This document shows positions 44,782-53,974 of a stretch of 64,000 nt of DNA, one piece after another. The stretch is from Chitinophaga flava. GTDB taxonomy: Bacteria > Bacteroidota > Bacteroidia > Chitinophagales > Chitinophagaceae. Below the pieces are notes generated by a model. That model worked only from the letters and a program-made list of their open reading frames with translations, had not been told where the DNA came from and ran no database searches. Within the stretch, counting starts at the first letter, position 1, and each line of letters begins with the position of its first letter. The position numbers were made by a program, and so were the translations under genes. Where the stretch lies: NCBI RefSeq assembly GCF_003308995.1, contig NZ_QFFJ01000001.1:3534001-3598000 (forward strand), written 5' to 3'.

Positions 44782-44797
44782 GGTATGGTGCCATACC
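44782..44797 (+). promoter_or_regulatory. Perfect dyad GGTATGG-TG-CCATACC upstream of the TolC gene
   Basis: A 7-bp perfect inverted repeat with a 2-base spacer, in the 146-base gap between the second ATPase and the TolC start. It could be an operator. TATTTTTG at 44853-44860 matches TANNTTTG just before the ATG, but it would give an almost leaderless mRNA. Confidence 0.4.
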
Positions 44798-44867
44798 TAC
44801 TAAAATTTTGCCTTCTATCAAGAACCGAAGGAAACTATCCTTACCTTTAGTATATTTTTGGCCTGTT

Positions 44868-46223
44868 ATGAGACTATCCCAAATCGCAGGAATTTTCCTG
44901 TTTTACTGCTTGCTCGCTAACATAACCCCGGCTGTGGCGCAGGATACGTGGAGTTTGCAACGTTGTGTGGATTATGCTATGAAAAACAGTATCTCCGTAA
45001 AACAACAGGAGGTACAAAAACGGCTGTCTGAACTTACTTATCAGCAGAGCCGTCTGAGTATAATCCCCAATTTCTCGGCAAATGTGAATGCGGGATACTC
45101 TGATGGTAGGATCGCCAGTATCCAGGACAACGCCTACATTAACCAGTCTATCTTCAATGCCAGTGGACAATTCAATATGTCTGGAGATATCTTCAACTGG
45201 TTTTCCAAAAGAAACACCATTGAGGCAAACAGACTGGATGCTGAGTCCAACAGTTTCCTGTTACAGAAAGCACGTAATGACCTTGCTTTTAACGTAGCGA
45301 CCTCTTTCCTGCAGATTCTCCTGAAAAATGAACAGCTGAAGGTAAATGAGGTACAGGTAAAACAAACCATGTCTAATCTGGAGAATACCAGAAAACTGGT
45401 AATCGCAGGCTCAGTACCGGAAAGCAACCAGGCCGACCTGGAAGCACAGCTGGCACAGGATAGTACCAATCTGGTAACTGCCAGGAATGACGTAATTTTA
45501 TCTATATTGCAAATAAAGGCATATCTCAACCTCAGTTTTGATATTCCTTTCGCTCCGGAAATTCCGGCCAATATATCATCCCTGCCTATCACCCCCTTGT
45601 CTGAAATGGACCCGGAAATGGTGTATAGCGCGGCGCTGGCATCTTATCCACTGGCGAAGTCAGATGGATTAAGGATTAAAAGCGCAATGAGTGCCTACAG
45701 GTCTGCTAAGGGGCAGTTATACCCGGCACTCACAATCGGAGGAGGATTAAGTACCAGTTATGCCAACAACTACTATGATCCGATGACTAAAAAACTGATC
45801 TCCTTCGGCCAGCAAATAGACAATACATTCAACAAAAATATCGGACTGGGGCTGCGTATCCCGATTTTCAACGGTTATCAGCAACGTACCAATGTGACAA
45901 AAGCAAAACTGAATGTGTACAACCTGGAACTGACCAGAGATCAGGACAACCTGAAACTAAGGCAGGATATCTATACCGCCCATGCAAATGCAGTAGCTGC
46001 ATTACAGAAATACAATGCATCTGCTACCGGTGTAATGGCCGCTCAGAAAGCGTATGATTTCGCTACCAAACGTTTTAACCTGGGATTAATGAACACCATT
46101 GATTATATAACAACCCAAACCAAATTGTACAAAGCCCAGATTGATAAAGTCTCGGCGCAATACGATTACATTTTTAAAATGAAATTGCTGGAGTTCTATC
46201 GGGACCAGAAAATTTCCCTGTAG
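44868..46223 (+). CDS. TolC-family outer-membrane efflux protein
   Basis: About 451 residues from ATG 44868, which begins a signal peptide (RLSQIAGIFLFYCLLANITPAVA). Mature start QDTWSLQRCVDYAMKNSISVKQQE is typical of Bacteroidota TolC-family proteins. Two outer-membrane-factor repeats are seen, each with long helices (SRLSIIPNFSANVNAGYSDGR; then GQLYPALTIGGGLSTSYANNYYD). It would form the trimeric outer-membrane exit duct for the exporter. Confidence 0.92.
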   Translation: MRLSQIAGIFLFYCLLANITPAVAQDTWSLQRCVDYAMKNSISVKQQEVQKRLSELTYQQSRLSIIPNFSANVNAGYSDGRIASIQDNAYINQSIFNASGQFNMSGDIFNWFSKRNTIEANRLDAESNSFLLQKARNDLAFNVATSFLQILLKNEQLKVNEVQVKQTMSNLENTRKLVIAGSVPESNQADLEAQLAQDSTNLVTARNDVILSILQIKAYLNLSFDIPFAPEIPANISSLPITPLSEMDPEMVYSAALASYPLAKSDGLRIKSAMSAYRSAKGQLYPALTIGGGLSTSYANNYYDPMTKKLISFGQQIDNTFNKNIGLGLRIPIFNGYQQRTNVTKAKLNVYNLELTRDQDNLKLRQDIYTAHANAVAALQKYNASATGVMAAQKAYDFATKRFNLGLMNTIDYITTQTKLYKAQIDKVSAQYDYIFKMKLLEFYRDQKISL

Positions 46224-46247
46224 AATAGCCGGGTAATAAACTGCTTT

Positions 46248-47615
46248 ATGAAGAAGAAGACACTTTATTGGCTCGCAGGCATTTTATGTTCACTCGTTAT
46301 TATGCTCATGGTGCTGAAAGCATCAGGAGTAATCGGTAAGGAAGAAGCACTGAATGTTGCTGTTGACAAAGCTGGCAAAAAAAACATCATTGAGGTGGTT
46401 ACCGCCAGTGGTAAAATTTATCCTGAGATAGAAGTAAAAGTTAGCTCAGACGTTTCCGGTGAAATCACCGAATTAACCGTACAGGAAGGAGACTCCGTAA
46501 AAAGAGGGCAGGTAGTAGCCCGTATCTACGGCGACATCTACGGCTCCATGGTAGATAAAGCCATGGCATCTGTAAGTCAGTCGGAGGCACAGCTGGCCAA
46601 CACCTCTGCTTCGCTGAACTCCTTTAAGGCAAAGCTTGACCAGAATAAAGCAGCCTATCAGCGTAACAAGGAACTGCTCAACCAGAAAGTGATCTCCCGG
46701 TCTGAATTCGAAACCAGCGAAGCTACCTTCCTGGCGGCTCAGGCAGATTACAACGCTGCCCTTCAGCAGATCAACAGCAGTAAATATGGCGTTCAAAGCG
46801 CCCAGGCTAACCTTAACGAGGCCAACAAAAACCTCGGCCGTACTACCATCGTAGCACCGATGAACGGTATCGTTTCCCTGCTGAATGTTAAAAAAGGAGA
46901 ACGCGTAGTAGGTACCGCCCAGATGACTGGTACCGAAATGCTGCGTATCGCCGACCTCAACAGAATGGAAGTACAGGTGGATGTCGGAGAAAACGATATC
47001 CCTAAAGTAAAATATGGCGATACCGCCCTGATCGAAGTAGATGCCTACAACGGTCGTCGCTTTAAAGGTGTCGTTACACAGATCGCCAGCTCCAGCAAAG
47101 GTGCAGCTACTGCTACCGCAGTCTCTGCCTCCTCCGCTGAACAGGTGACCAGCTATATCGTTCACATACGTATCCTGCCGGAAACATACATAGACCTTCT
47201 GATGGCAAAAAATCACAAGGCATTTCCTTTCCGCCCGGGAATGAGCGCCAGCGTGGATATCCAGACAAGACATGAAAACAATGTGCTGTCTATCCCCATC
47301 AATGCAGTAACTACCCGCGATCTGGATTCTGCTAAAACAGCAGACAAAAAACAACATGACCGCGATCACGATAATTCCTCCAACACCAAATCCGATATGA
47401 GCGAAGTGGTGTTTGTATTGCAGAAAGATAATTCCGTGAAAATGGTAACCGTGAAAACAGGGGTACAGGATGATACCAACATCCAGATACTTTCCGGACT
47501 GCAGGAAGGTGATCAGGTGATCAGCGCCCCCTACAGTGCCGTGTCCCGCACCCTGAATAATGGTAAAAAGGTGCAGGTAGTGCCTAAGAGCAAGCTTTTC
47601 GAAGGGAACAAGTAG
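46248..47615 (+). CDS. HlyD/MacA-type periplasmic adaptor subunit (second of the locus)
   Basis: A 455-residue adaptor: N-terminal anchor (LYWLAGILCSLVIMLMVLKA), first lipoyl half (VSSDVSGEITELTVQEGDSVKRGQ, about 65), and a coiled-coil hairpin (about 100-195). The second lipoyl half is NLGRTTIVAPMNGIVSLLNVKKGERV. A His/Asp-rich insertion near residue 370 (KKQHDRDHDNSS) precedes the membrane-proximal domain. It is closer to MacA than the first adaptor. Last gene of the locus, followed by a terminator. Confidence 0.92.
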   Translation: MKKKTLYWLAGILCSLVIMLMVLKASGVIGKEEALNVAVDKAGKKNIIEVVTASGKIYPEIEVKVSSDVSGEITELTVQEGDSVKRGQVVARIYGDIYGSMVDKAMASVSQSEAQLANTSASLNSFKAKLDQNKAAYQRNKELLNQKVISRSEFETSEATFLAAQADYNAALQQINSSKYGVQSAQANLNEANKNLGRTTIVAPMNGIVSLLNVKKGERVVGTAQMTGTEMLRIADLNRMEVQVDVGENDIPKVKYGDTALIEVDAYNGRRFKGVVTQIASSSKGAATATAVSASSAEQVTSYIVHIRILPETYIDLLMAKNHKAFPFRPGMSASVDIQTRHENNVLSIPINAVTTRDLDSAKTADKKQHDRDHDNSSNTKSDMSEVVFVLQKDNSVKMVTVKTGVQDDTNIQILSGLQEGDQVISAPYSAVSRTLNNGKKVQVVPKSKLFEGNK

Positions 47616-47652
47616 ATTGATCTGATGCTCCTGATATAGGAAGATATTTAAG

Positions 47653-47696
47653 CGAAGAAGCCCATGGATGCATATATCCATGGGCTTCTTCGTTTT
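47653..47696 (+). terminator. Terminator of the export operon
   Basis: A perfect 17-bp stem (47653-47669 with 47676-47692), loop GCATAT, then TTTT. It lies 38 bases after the second adaptor gene. Confidence 0.9.
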
Positions 47697-47785
47697 AGCA
47701 ACGGCTGGCCTTCGCATATAGGGAGCATCAGAAACATCAGATAAATCAGCGGTTAGTGTTATCTTGCGTAAAATTTGCATTGATT

Positions 47786-48814
47786 GTGAGCAAGGAGAAT
47801 AGCATTGGTATCATTGGTAGTGGCAGTTGGGCCACCGCGCTGGCGAAAATATTGACGGATAATGGACAGCATATTCACTGGTGGATTAGAAACGAAGACA
47901 CGATCCGTCATATGCAGCAGCGCCATCATAATAAGCACTACCTCACTTCTGTATATTTTGATACGAGCCTGTTATCGTTGAGTAACGATATCCGGGCGGT
48001 GGTAGCAGCTTGTGATGTGGTGGTACTGGCAGTTCCTTCTGCTTTTCTGGTGGATGTGCTGGATCAGCTGCCCGCAGAGGCGCTGGAAGGCAAACAGATC
48101 GTTTCTGCCATCAAAGGTCTGGTGCCGGGCAACAATCTCCTGATCAATGAATACCTGGAGCAACGTTTTCAGTTGCCTGCTACACAGTATTTCACAATAA
48201 CCGGTCCCTGTCATGCGGAAGAGGTAGCGAATGAAAAACTGTCCTATCTTACTTTTTCCGGAATACATCAGGCGTCGGCACAGGCTATCGCCGACAGATT
48301 TACCGGCAGCTACCTGCAAACAATTGTCAATACAGACATGATAGGGGTACAGCTGGCTGCTGTGATGAAGAATATTTATGCCCTGGGTGCAGGTATTGCA
48401 CATGGGCTGGAATACGGTGATAATTTCCTGAGTGTTTATATCACCAACTGTTTCCGGGAGATGCAGACATTCCTGGAGCAATATGAGGCACAGAAAGCTG
48501 CACAGCGCGGTGCCGGCCCTATGATACATAACTACAGTGCCAGTGCTTACCTCGGGGATCTGCTGGTGACCTGTTATTCACTCCACAGCCGGAACCGTAC
48601 TTTCGGGAATATGATCGGAAAAGGCTATTCCGTGAAGGCAGCACAGCTGGAGCTCAATATGATTGCAGAGGGTTATTATGCCAGCAAATGCATGTACGAG
48701 ATGAATAAAAACATAGGGGCCTATATGCCTGTTGCGCAGGCTGTATACGCAGTATTATGGCAGCAGGTACATCCTTCCGAGGCTTTCCTGTCACTGGAAA
48801 AAGGCTTTATCTAA
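47786..48814 (+). CDS. gpsA: NAD(P)H-dependent glycerol-3-phosphate dehydrogenase GpsA
   Basis: About 342 residues from GTG 47786 (SKENSIGIIGSGSWATALAKIL); an upstream GTG at 47756 adds a non-family extension. It reduces dihydroxyacetone phosphate to sn-glycerol-3-phosphate for phospholipid synthesis. The nucleotide motif GSGSWATAL is N-terminal. SAIKGL (about 101), GPCHAEEV (about 138), the catalytic-Lys segment AAVMKNIYALGAGIAHGL (about 185-202) and SRNRTFG are all present. Confidence 0.95.
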   Translation: MSKENSIGIIGSGSWATALAKILTDNGQHIHWWIRNEDTIRHMQQRHHNKHYLTSVYFDTSLLSLSNDIRAVVAACDVVVLAVPSAFLVDVLDQLPAEALEGKQIVSAIKGLVPGNNLLINEYLEQRFQLPATQYFTITGPCHAEEVANEKLSYLTFSGIHQASAQAIADRFTGSYLQTIVNTDMIGVQLAAVMKNIYALGAGIAHGLEYGDNFLSVYITNCFREMQTFLEQYEAQKAAQRGAGPMIHNYSASAYLGDLLVTCYSLHSRNRTFGNMIGKGYSVKAAQLELNMIAEGYYASKCMYEMNKNIGAYMPVAQAVYAVLWQQVHPSEAFLSLEKGFI

Positions 48815-48827
48815 TGGGGAATGACGA

Positions 48828-49106
48828 CTAGTAGTCGTCATAATCCTCATAATTATCTTCACCCACTTTTACAATGGCTTTCACCTTGGGGAAATACTGC
48901 TTGATCAGGGCGGCTATTTTCTCTGTAAGGTAGTTATTAAGAACAGGTCCTTCGTAGTATTCCACTTCATTGGTTTCATCAGAAATGATGTATTCTGTAA
49001 CAGTCTGATCTACAATGGCCAGGAACCTTCTTTCCTTGGCTACTTTACGAATGTTGATTTTGGTGGGGACACCATCCACGTTGAGGGTACATGCAATATG
49101 TCGCAT
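48828..49106 (-). CDS. Small conserved-looking protein of unknown function
   Basis: A 92-residue protein, MRHIACTLNVDGVPTKINIRK onward, mixed alpha/beta with an acidic Tyr/Asp-rich C-terminus (GEDNYEDYDDY). I do not recognise the family. Codon use and the clean start support it as a gene. Its last codons lie inside the perfect 8-bp inverted repeat 48821-48841 that separates it from convergent gpsA. Confidence 0.65.
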   Translation of the reverse strand: MRHIACTLNVDGVPTKINIRKVAKERRFLAIVDQTVTEYIISDETNEVEYYEGPVLNNYLTEKIAALIKQYFPKVKAIVKVGEDNYEDYDDY

Positions 49107-49711
49107 AAGCGCGGTAAGGTTTTTTTTATAATGAACAGATAGATTTAGCTGCGATTACTGTTACAATTCAGGAGTTGTTAATTATTGGTTAAATGGGATC
49201 GACATGGTTATGAATTTAAAAATAAGCAAGTTTGGACAATTAACAAAATTGTATACATTTTAATGTTTTTTATCAATATAAAAAATGATAGTTTGAAACC
49301 CCGATAATTCCACTTGCACAGCCTGTATCGTTCCCGAAAACCCTCATTCTTCCGATGAGTTTTCTGTCATTTTCATTGATAATGAAACATTTTTAGAAAA
49401 GCAGAGCAACTGAATGCTTTTCATTAAAAATCCTGCTTCAGGATAAGATTTACATTTGCATAACTTATTACAATTGTAATCATAAATGATTATTCAAAGT
49501 GTTAATGAAATCTTAACGCCCTCAGAAATTTTAAAAAAAAGTTCCACAGCGGGAAAAAAGGGGATAGTTATATGGGGAGGATTTTCTACACTTTCTGTTT
49601 GCTGAATTCGGTAAAATGCAGCACACTCGCATTGGATTGATATTTGACCAGCTTTCCATCCCGGACCACCGATTGGAATGGGATGACTTGAAGCCTTAAA
49701 ATATTTAACCG
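49107..49711. other. 605-base non-coding region upstream of the glycosyltransferase gene
   Basis: AT-rich, no supported ORF, no tRNA or rRNA. Weak sigma-54-like GG-N10-GA (TTGG...TTTGA at 49632-49647) and GG-N10-GC (49681-49694) spacings occur near the 3' end, but neither matches the consensus well. It may hold a long leader, promoters in both directions or an unrecognised small RNA. Confidence 0.5.
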
Positions 49712-51988
49712 ATGACTAAGACCTTGCTTTTTGTATCATCATTTCCGCCACGGGAATGCGGTATTGCTACTTTTGCACAGGACCTGGTAAACGCGCTGGA
49801 CAAAAGCTTCGCAGGGAAACTGAATATCGAAGTATGTGCGCTGGAAGCCTCGGGAAAACCATGGTTAAACAAGCAGGCCCCTGTTACGTATAGTGTAAAC
49901 CCTTTTGATATCGACAGCTGTATCGCATTTGCCCAGCAGATCAACGAAAACAGCAAAATAGACCTTCTCTGTTTTGAACACGAATTTGGCCTCTACGGCG
50001 GAGAATACGGCCATAATCTGCTGGCCATGCTATCCTTGCTGGATAAACCATTTATTGTCCGTTTTCATACAGTATTGCCCGCCCCTGATCAGAAATGCCG
50101 CAAGGTAGTCAACCTGATCAGTGCCCTGGCTGCTAAAGTGACCGTGATGACACATGCCTCAGTCAATCTGCTGCGGGAAGTATACCAGGTGCCGGACAGC
50201 AAAATCGTTTACATCCCCCACGGTACGCATGCCCGTATTACCGAGGATGTAGATGCACTCAAAAAACAATATCATCTTGAGAATAAACTGGTGCTGAGCA
50301 CCTTTGGACTCCTGAGCGCCAATAAAGGCCTGGAAACAGGTATCCGCGCCATGAAGGAGATTATTAAGGATTTTCCTGATGCCATCTACCTGATTTTGGG
50401 TAAAACCCACCCTGTAATAGTAGCCAGGGAAGGAGAAAAGTACCGTGAACACCTGGAAGCACTGGTAAAGGAATACCAGCTGGAAAACAATGTGAGGTTC
50501 GTTAACACCTACCTGTCCCTCAACACCTTGTTGGACTACTTATCATTAACGGATATTTACCTATTCACCTCCAAAGACCCTCATCAGGCTGTAAGCGGTA
50601 CTTTTGTATATGCCATGAGCGCGGGCTGTGCGGTTATTTCCACCGCTTTTGTACAAGCCCGGGAAATGCTCGATGAAAGTTGTGGCTGCCTCATCGATTT
50701 TAATAATCCGGAACAGCTGGCCAGCGCAGCCATCAATCTGTTGGGCAACGCTGATCTGCGCCGGAAGATGAGCATGAATGCCATCGAAAAAACACGGAAC
50801 TCTATCTGGGATAATGTAGCCATCGCTCACATGTCTATATTCAATGAAGTGCTGTCAGATAATAAGGTAATGATGCCTAACTTACCATCGCCATACCTTG
50901 ATCATATAGATCGCATGACAGATGAATTTGGTATGCTGCAGTTTGCCCGGCATGATGTGCCCGATCCGGCCTATGGATATACACTTGACGACAATGCCAG
51001 AGCACTGATCGCTATGTGCATGTATATCACTGAAATTAAATCCAGCAGCTTCACGATCACGCTGCTGCGCAAATACATCGACTTTATCGGCTACTGCCAG
51101 AAAGCATCCGGCAAGTTCCTGAATTACGTAGATAAAGACGGAGGCTTTACCACACAAAATGATGATGTCAATCTGGAAGATGCCAATGGTCGCGCTATAT
51201 GGGCATTGGGATTTACACTGGCTAATCACCGAACGCTACCTTTTGATGTGGTACAGGATGTGATATCGTTATTCAGGCCTGGCCTTCGTTGGGTAGACAG
51301 CCTCACCTCGCCCAGGGCTATGGCCTTTGCCATGAAAGGACTGTATTATTCCTTGCAATATCGCGCCTCAGAACAGGCTGTGACATTGCTCGATACGCTC
51401 GCTGCCAGACTTCAGGGATACTATGTGCTGGAAGCCGATGAAGAATGGAAATGGTTTGAAGCAAGTCTTACCTACGGTAATGCCGTACTCCCAGAAGCCA
51501 TGATGATGGCCTTCGAGGTAACAGGTAATCACAATTACCGCAAAACAGCAGAAGAAAGCCTGACTTTCCTTTGCAGCAAAACTTTCACTGACAGTTACAT
51601 GAAAGTCATCAGTAATAAGACATGGTACCATAAAAATACACCTCCCAATAATGAACCCGGTGGAGAACAGTCAATCGAAGTAGCTTATACTATGCTGGCA
51701 ATGGATACATTCTATAATATCACAAAAAATCAATTGTACCTTGAAAAAATGCGCGTCGCTTTCAGCTGGTACTTGGGAAATAATCATCTCAAACAGCTGA
51801 TTTATAATCCACTGACTTATGGCTGCTACGATGGTCTGGAACGTTACAATGTAAACCAGAACCAGGGAGCAGAGTCTACAGTGTGTTATCTGATCGCACG
51901 TCTTTTGATGGAACAATGGAACAAACATAAATATGTTACAACCAAAAAAGACAACCTTGAACCTGTCCGGATTGGGTTCAACGGATGA
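49712..51988 (+). CDS. Glycosyltransferase family 4-like protein with large C-terminal helical domain
   Basis: A 758-residue two-part protein. Residues 1-390 form a GT-B fold of the GT4 type (SSFPPRECGIATFAQDLVNALD; FEHEFGLYGGEYG; STFGLLSANKGLETGIRAM; HQAVSGTFVYAMSAGCAVISTAF). Residues 393-745 are helical with a YGYTLDDNARALIAMCMYI motif and repeated paired-helix patterns, like an alpha/alpha-toroid glycosidase fold. Such fusions may make and trim a glycan, but the substrate is unknown. The 3' end overlaps the receiver gene by 56 bases. Confidence 0.85.
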   Translation: MTKTLLFVSSFPPRECGIATFAQDLVNALDKSFAGKLNIEVCALEASGKPWLNKQAPVTYSVNPFDIDSCIAFAQQINENSKIDLLCFEHEFGLYGGEYGHNLLAMLSLLDKPFIVRFHTVLPAPDQKCRKVVNLISALAAKVTVMTHASVNLLREVYQVPDSKIVYIPHGTHARITEDVDALKKQYHLENKLVLSTFGLLSANKGLETGIRAMKEIIKDFPDAIYLILGKTHPVIVAREGEKYREHLEALVKEYQLENNVRFVNTYLSLNTLLDYLSLTDIYLFTSKDPHQAVSGTFVYAMSAGCAVISTAFVQAREMLDESCGCLIDFNNPEQLASAAINLLGNADLRRKMSMNAIEKTRNSIWDNVAIAHMSIFNEVLSDNKVMMPNLPSPYLDHIDRMTDEFGMLQFARHDVPDPAYGYTLDDNARALIAMCMYITEIKSSSFTITLLRKYIDFIGYCQKASGKFLNYVDKDGGFTTQNDDVNLEDANGRAIWALGFTLANHRTLPFDVVQDVISLFRPGLRWVDSLTSPRAMAFAMKGLYYSLQYRASEQAVTLLDTLAARLQGYYVLEADEEWKWFEASLTYGNAVLPEAMMMAFEVTGNHNYRKTAEESLTFLCSKTFTDSYMKVISNKTWYHKNTPPNNEPGGEQSIEVAYTMLAMDTFYNITKNQLYLEKMRVAFSWYLGNNHLKQLIYNPLTYGCYDGLERYNVNQNQGAESTVCYLIARLLMEQWNKHKYVTTKKDNLEPVRIGFNG

Positions 51989-52355
51989 TATAAGGAAAGG
52001 TCCTTGTATTCTGATCATAGATGATGAACCGGATATCTGCCGACTGTTGCAGCTGACACTTGTACGACATGGATATAATGTTAAATATGTCCATGCATTG
52101 AAGGAAGGTCTGTCGTTTCTGCAACAGCAGCAGCCAGACTTGCTGTTTCTTGATATCCACCTCCCGGATGGATCGGGGCTGGAAGCATTGCCTGCGATCA
52201 GGAAAAAGTGCCCAACTTTACCGGTCATTACCATTAGTGCCTACGATAACGGCATGGAGAAACAAAAGGCTTTGAGCGCAGGAGCAACTTTCTTTCTCGC
52301 AAAACCTTTTAGTGTAAAACATGTTGATGAATTAATCGGAAGTATCAGGCACTAG
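51933..52355 (+). CDS. Stand-alone response-regulator receiver protein
   Basis: A 140-residue single-domain receiver: acidic pocket IIDDEPD (about 28-34), phospho-Asp in LLFLDIHLPDGSG (about 74), Thr/Ser in VITISAYD, and the invariant Lys in LAKPF. There is no output domain, so it would act by phosphotransfer or protein contact. Its first 56 bases lie inside the glycosyltransferase gene in another frame, implying coupling. A later start is possible. Confidence 0.88.
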   Translation: MLQPKKTTLNLSGLGSTDDIRKGPCILIIDDEPDICRLLQLTLVRHGYNVKYVHALKEGLSFLQQQQPDLLFLDIHLPDGSGLEALPAIRKKCPTLPVITISAYDNGMEKQKALSAGATFFLAKPFSVKHVDELIGSIRH

Positions 52356-52421
52356 CACGAAAGAGCCGGGATTTATTAGTAATTTTATTTAGCTGTTGAC
52401 AATACCACATATTAGAGAAGT

Positions 52422-53855
52422 ATGAAAAATATTCTGATCATAGATGATGAAATTAATATCTGTACGCTCCTGAGTAAATTCCTGAGCAAACACGGATTTA
52501 ATGTGGACACCACCATGACGGGCGCCGCTGCCCTGAAAATGATGAAGGAAAAAACATTCGACCTGGTGCTTTGTGACTACAGGCTGAAAGATACAGACGG
52601 TGCGCAGTTGTTGCTGGATATACAACAGATAAATCCGCAAACCATTGTCATCATCATCACAGGTTATACCGATGTTCGTGTAGCCGTGGAAATGGTGAAA
52701 AATGGTGCCTATGATTATTTGTCCAAACCACTGTATCCCGATGAAATCCTCAACCTCGTACATAAAGCATTCGCTCATAAGGAATCCGAACAGGAACGTA
52801 TGGCCGTACAGCCGGTAGATACCGGCAGCGCGCCGGAAGCCCGGGAAACATTGTTGTCCCGCAACCAGAGCGAAAAAAATGAAAAGTATGTGTACGGAGA
52901 AAGTGATGGCGCCCGTGAACTTATTCGCCAGATTAAACTGGTAGCACCTACGGACTATAGTGTGATCATCTTCGGCGAAACAGGTACCGGTAAAGAATCT
53001 GTTGCACATCTGATCCATCATCACAGCAAACGCTCTGCACAACCTTTTGTAGCACTGGATTGTGGCAGCCTTTCAAAAGAACTGGCAGCCAGCGAATTGT
53101 TTGGCCATGAAAAAGGTTCATTTACCGGCGCTATCAATACTAAAATCGGTGCTTTCGAACAGGCACAAGGAGGTACGCTCTTCCTGGATGAAATATCCAA
53201 TCTCTCTTATGATATACAGGTAGCGATGCTGCGTGTATTGCAGGAGAAAGTAATCCGGAGAGTGGGAAGCCTCAAAGAGATACCGGTGGACGTACGTATT
53301 ATCGTAGCTTCCAATGAAAAGCTCTCTGAGTCAGTGCAGCGGGGCAAGTTCAGGGAAGACCTCTTCCATCGTTTTAATGAATTTACTATCTATATTCCAC
53401 CCTTGCGCGAACGTCGCGAAGACCTGCCGCTCTTTGTAGCAGCCTTTGTAGAACAGGTGGAAAAAGAACTGGAAAAAACCTGCGGTAAAATATCTCCGGA
53501 AGTATGGAAGTGTTTCCATCAATACAACTGGCCAGGCAATATCCGTGAACTAAAAAATATTATTCGTCGCGCCTGTCTGCTCACTCCGGAAATGCAGGAG
53601 ATATCCATGTCGGCACTGCCACTGGAAATGAAAGAAGCCTTTGCACAGCCGGTTGAAGAAATGCCGCTAAGCGGAGAACTGGCTATTATGGCCAATGACA
53701 ACGATTTGAAAACGGTGGCATTACAGGCTGAATACAACAAAATCATCAATGTACTCAAAGAAGTAAAATACAATAAAACAAAAGCAGCACAGCTGCTCAA
53801 TATTGACCGCAAAACGCTTTACAATAAACTACGTTTGCTGAATATCAACTATTAA
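52422..53855 (+). CDS. Sigma-54-dependent response regulator
   Basis: A 477-residue NtrC-type regulator: receiver with phospho-Asp in LVLCDYRLKD (about 51), AAA+ domain with Walker A GETGTGKE (about 186), canonical GAFTGA loop and GGTLFLDEIS. The C-terminal Fis-like HTH is YNKTKAAQLLNIDRKTLYNKLRLL. Same operon direction as the glycosyltransferase and receiver genes, and tail-to-tail with two histidine kinases that may be its partners. Confidence 0.93.
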   Translation: MKNILIIDDEINICTLLSKFLSKHGFNVDTTMTGAAALKMMKEKTFDLVLCDYRLKDTDGAQLLLDIQQINPQTIVIIITGYTDVRVAVEMVKNGAYDYLSKPLYPDEILNLVHKAFAHKESEQERMAVQPVDTGSAPEARETLLSRNQSEKNEKYVYGESDGARELIRQIKLVAPTDYSVIIFGETGTGKESVAHLIHHHSKRSAQPFVALDCGSLSKELAASELFGHEKGSFTGAINTKIGAFEQAQGGTLFLDEISNLSYDIQVAMLRVLQEKVIRRVGSLKEIPVDVRIIVASNEKLSESVQRGKFREDLFHRFNEFTIYIPPLRERREDLPLFVAAFVEQVEKELEKTCGKISPEVWKCFHQYNWPGNIRELKNIIRRACLLTPEMQEISMSALPLEMKEAFAQPVEEMPLSGELAIMANDNDLKTVALQAEYNKIINVLKEVKYNKTKAAQLLNIDRKTLYNKLRLLNINY

Positions 53856-53879
53856 AAGTATTGGTTTATAGAGAGAAGG

Positions 53880-53915
53880 GGAGCAAGGTACCGAAAGTGC
53901 TTTGCTCCTTTTTTT
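53880..53915 (+). terminator. Terminator after the second sigma-54 regulator
   Basis: GGAGCAA (53880-53886) pairs with TTGCTCC (53902-53908), partly extended inward, followed by a 7-base T tract. Confidence 0.8.
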
Positions 53916-53974
53916 CTTTGGAAGAAACAAAAAAGCGAGTCGCACGCTGTGGAAGAGGCTATTGAAGGGGCGTT

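Noticed and set aside
46473..47780. Minus-strand open frame of about 435 codons opposite the second adaptor gene
   Set aside because: It shadows a well-supported HlyD-type gene and has the same antisense composition with no recognisable domain.
48821..48841. ATGACGAC-TAGTA-GTCGTCAT as a terminator
   Set aside because: The inverted repeat is perfect but has no T tract and is partly explained by the Asp/Tyr codons at the end of the small gene; a terminator role is possible but unsupported.
49632..49694. Possible sigma-54 promoters before the glycosyltransferase gene
   Set aside because: The GG-N10-GA and GG-N10-GC spacings are there, but the flanking bases match TGGCAC and TTGCW poorly, and no phased dyads lie upstream.
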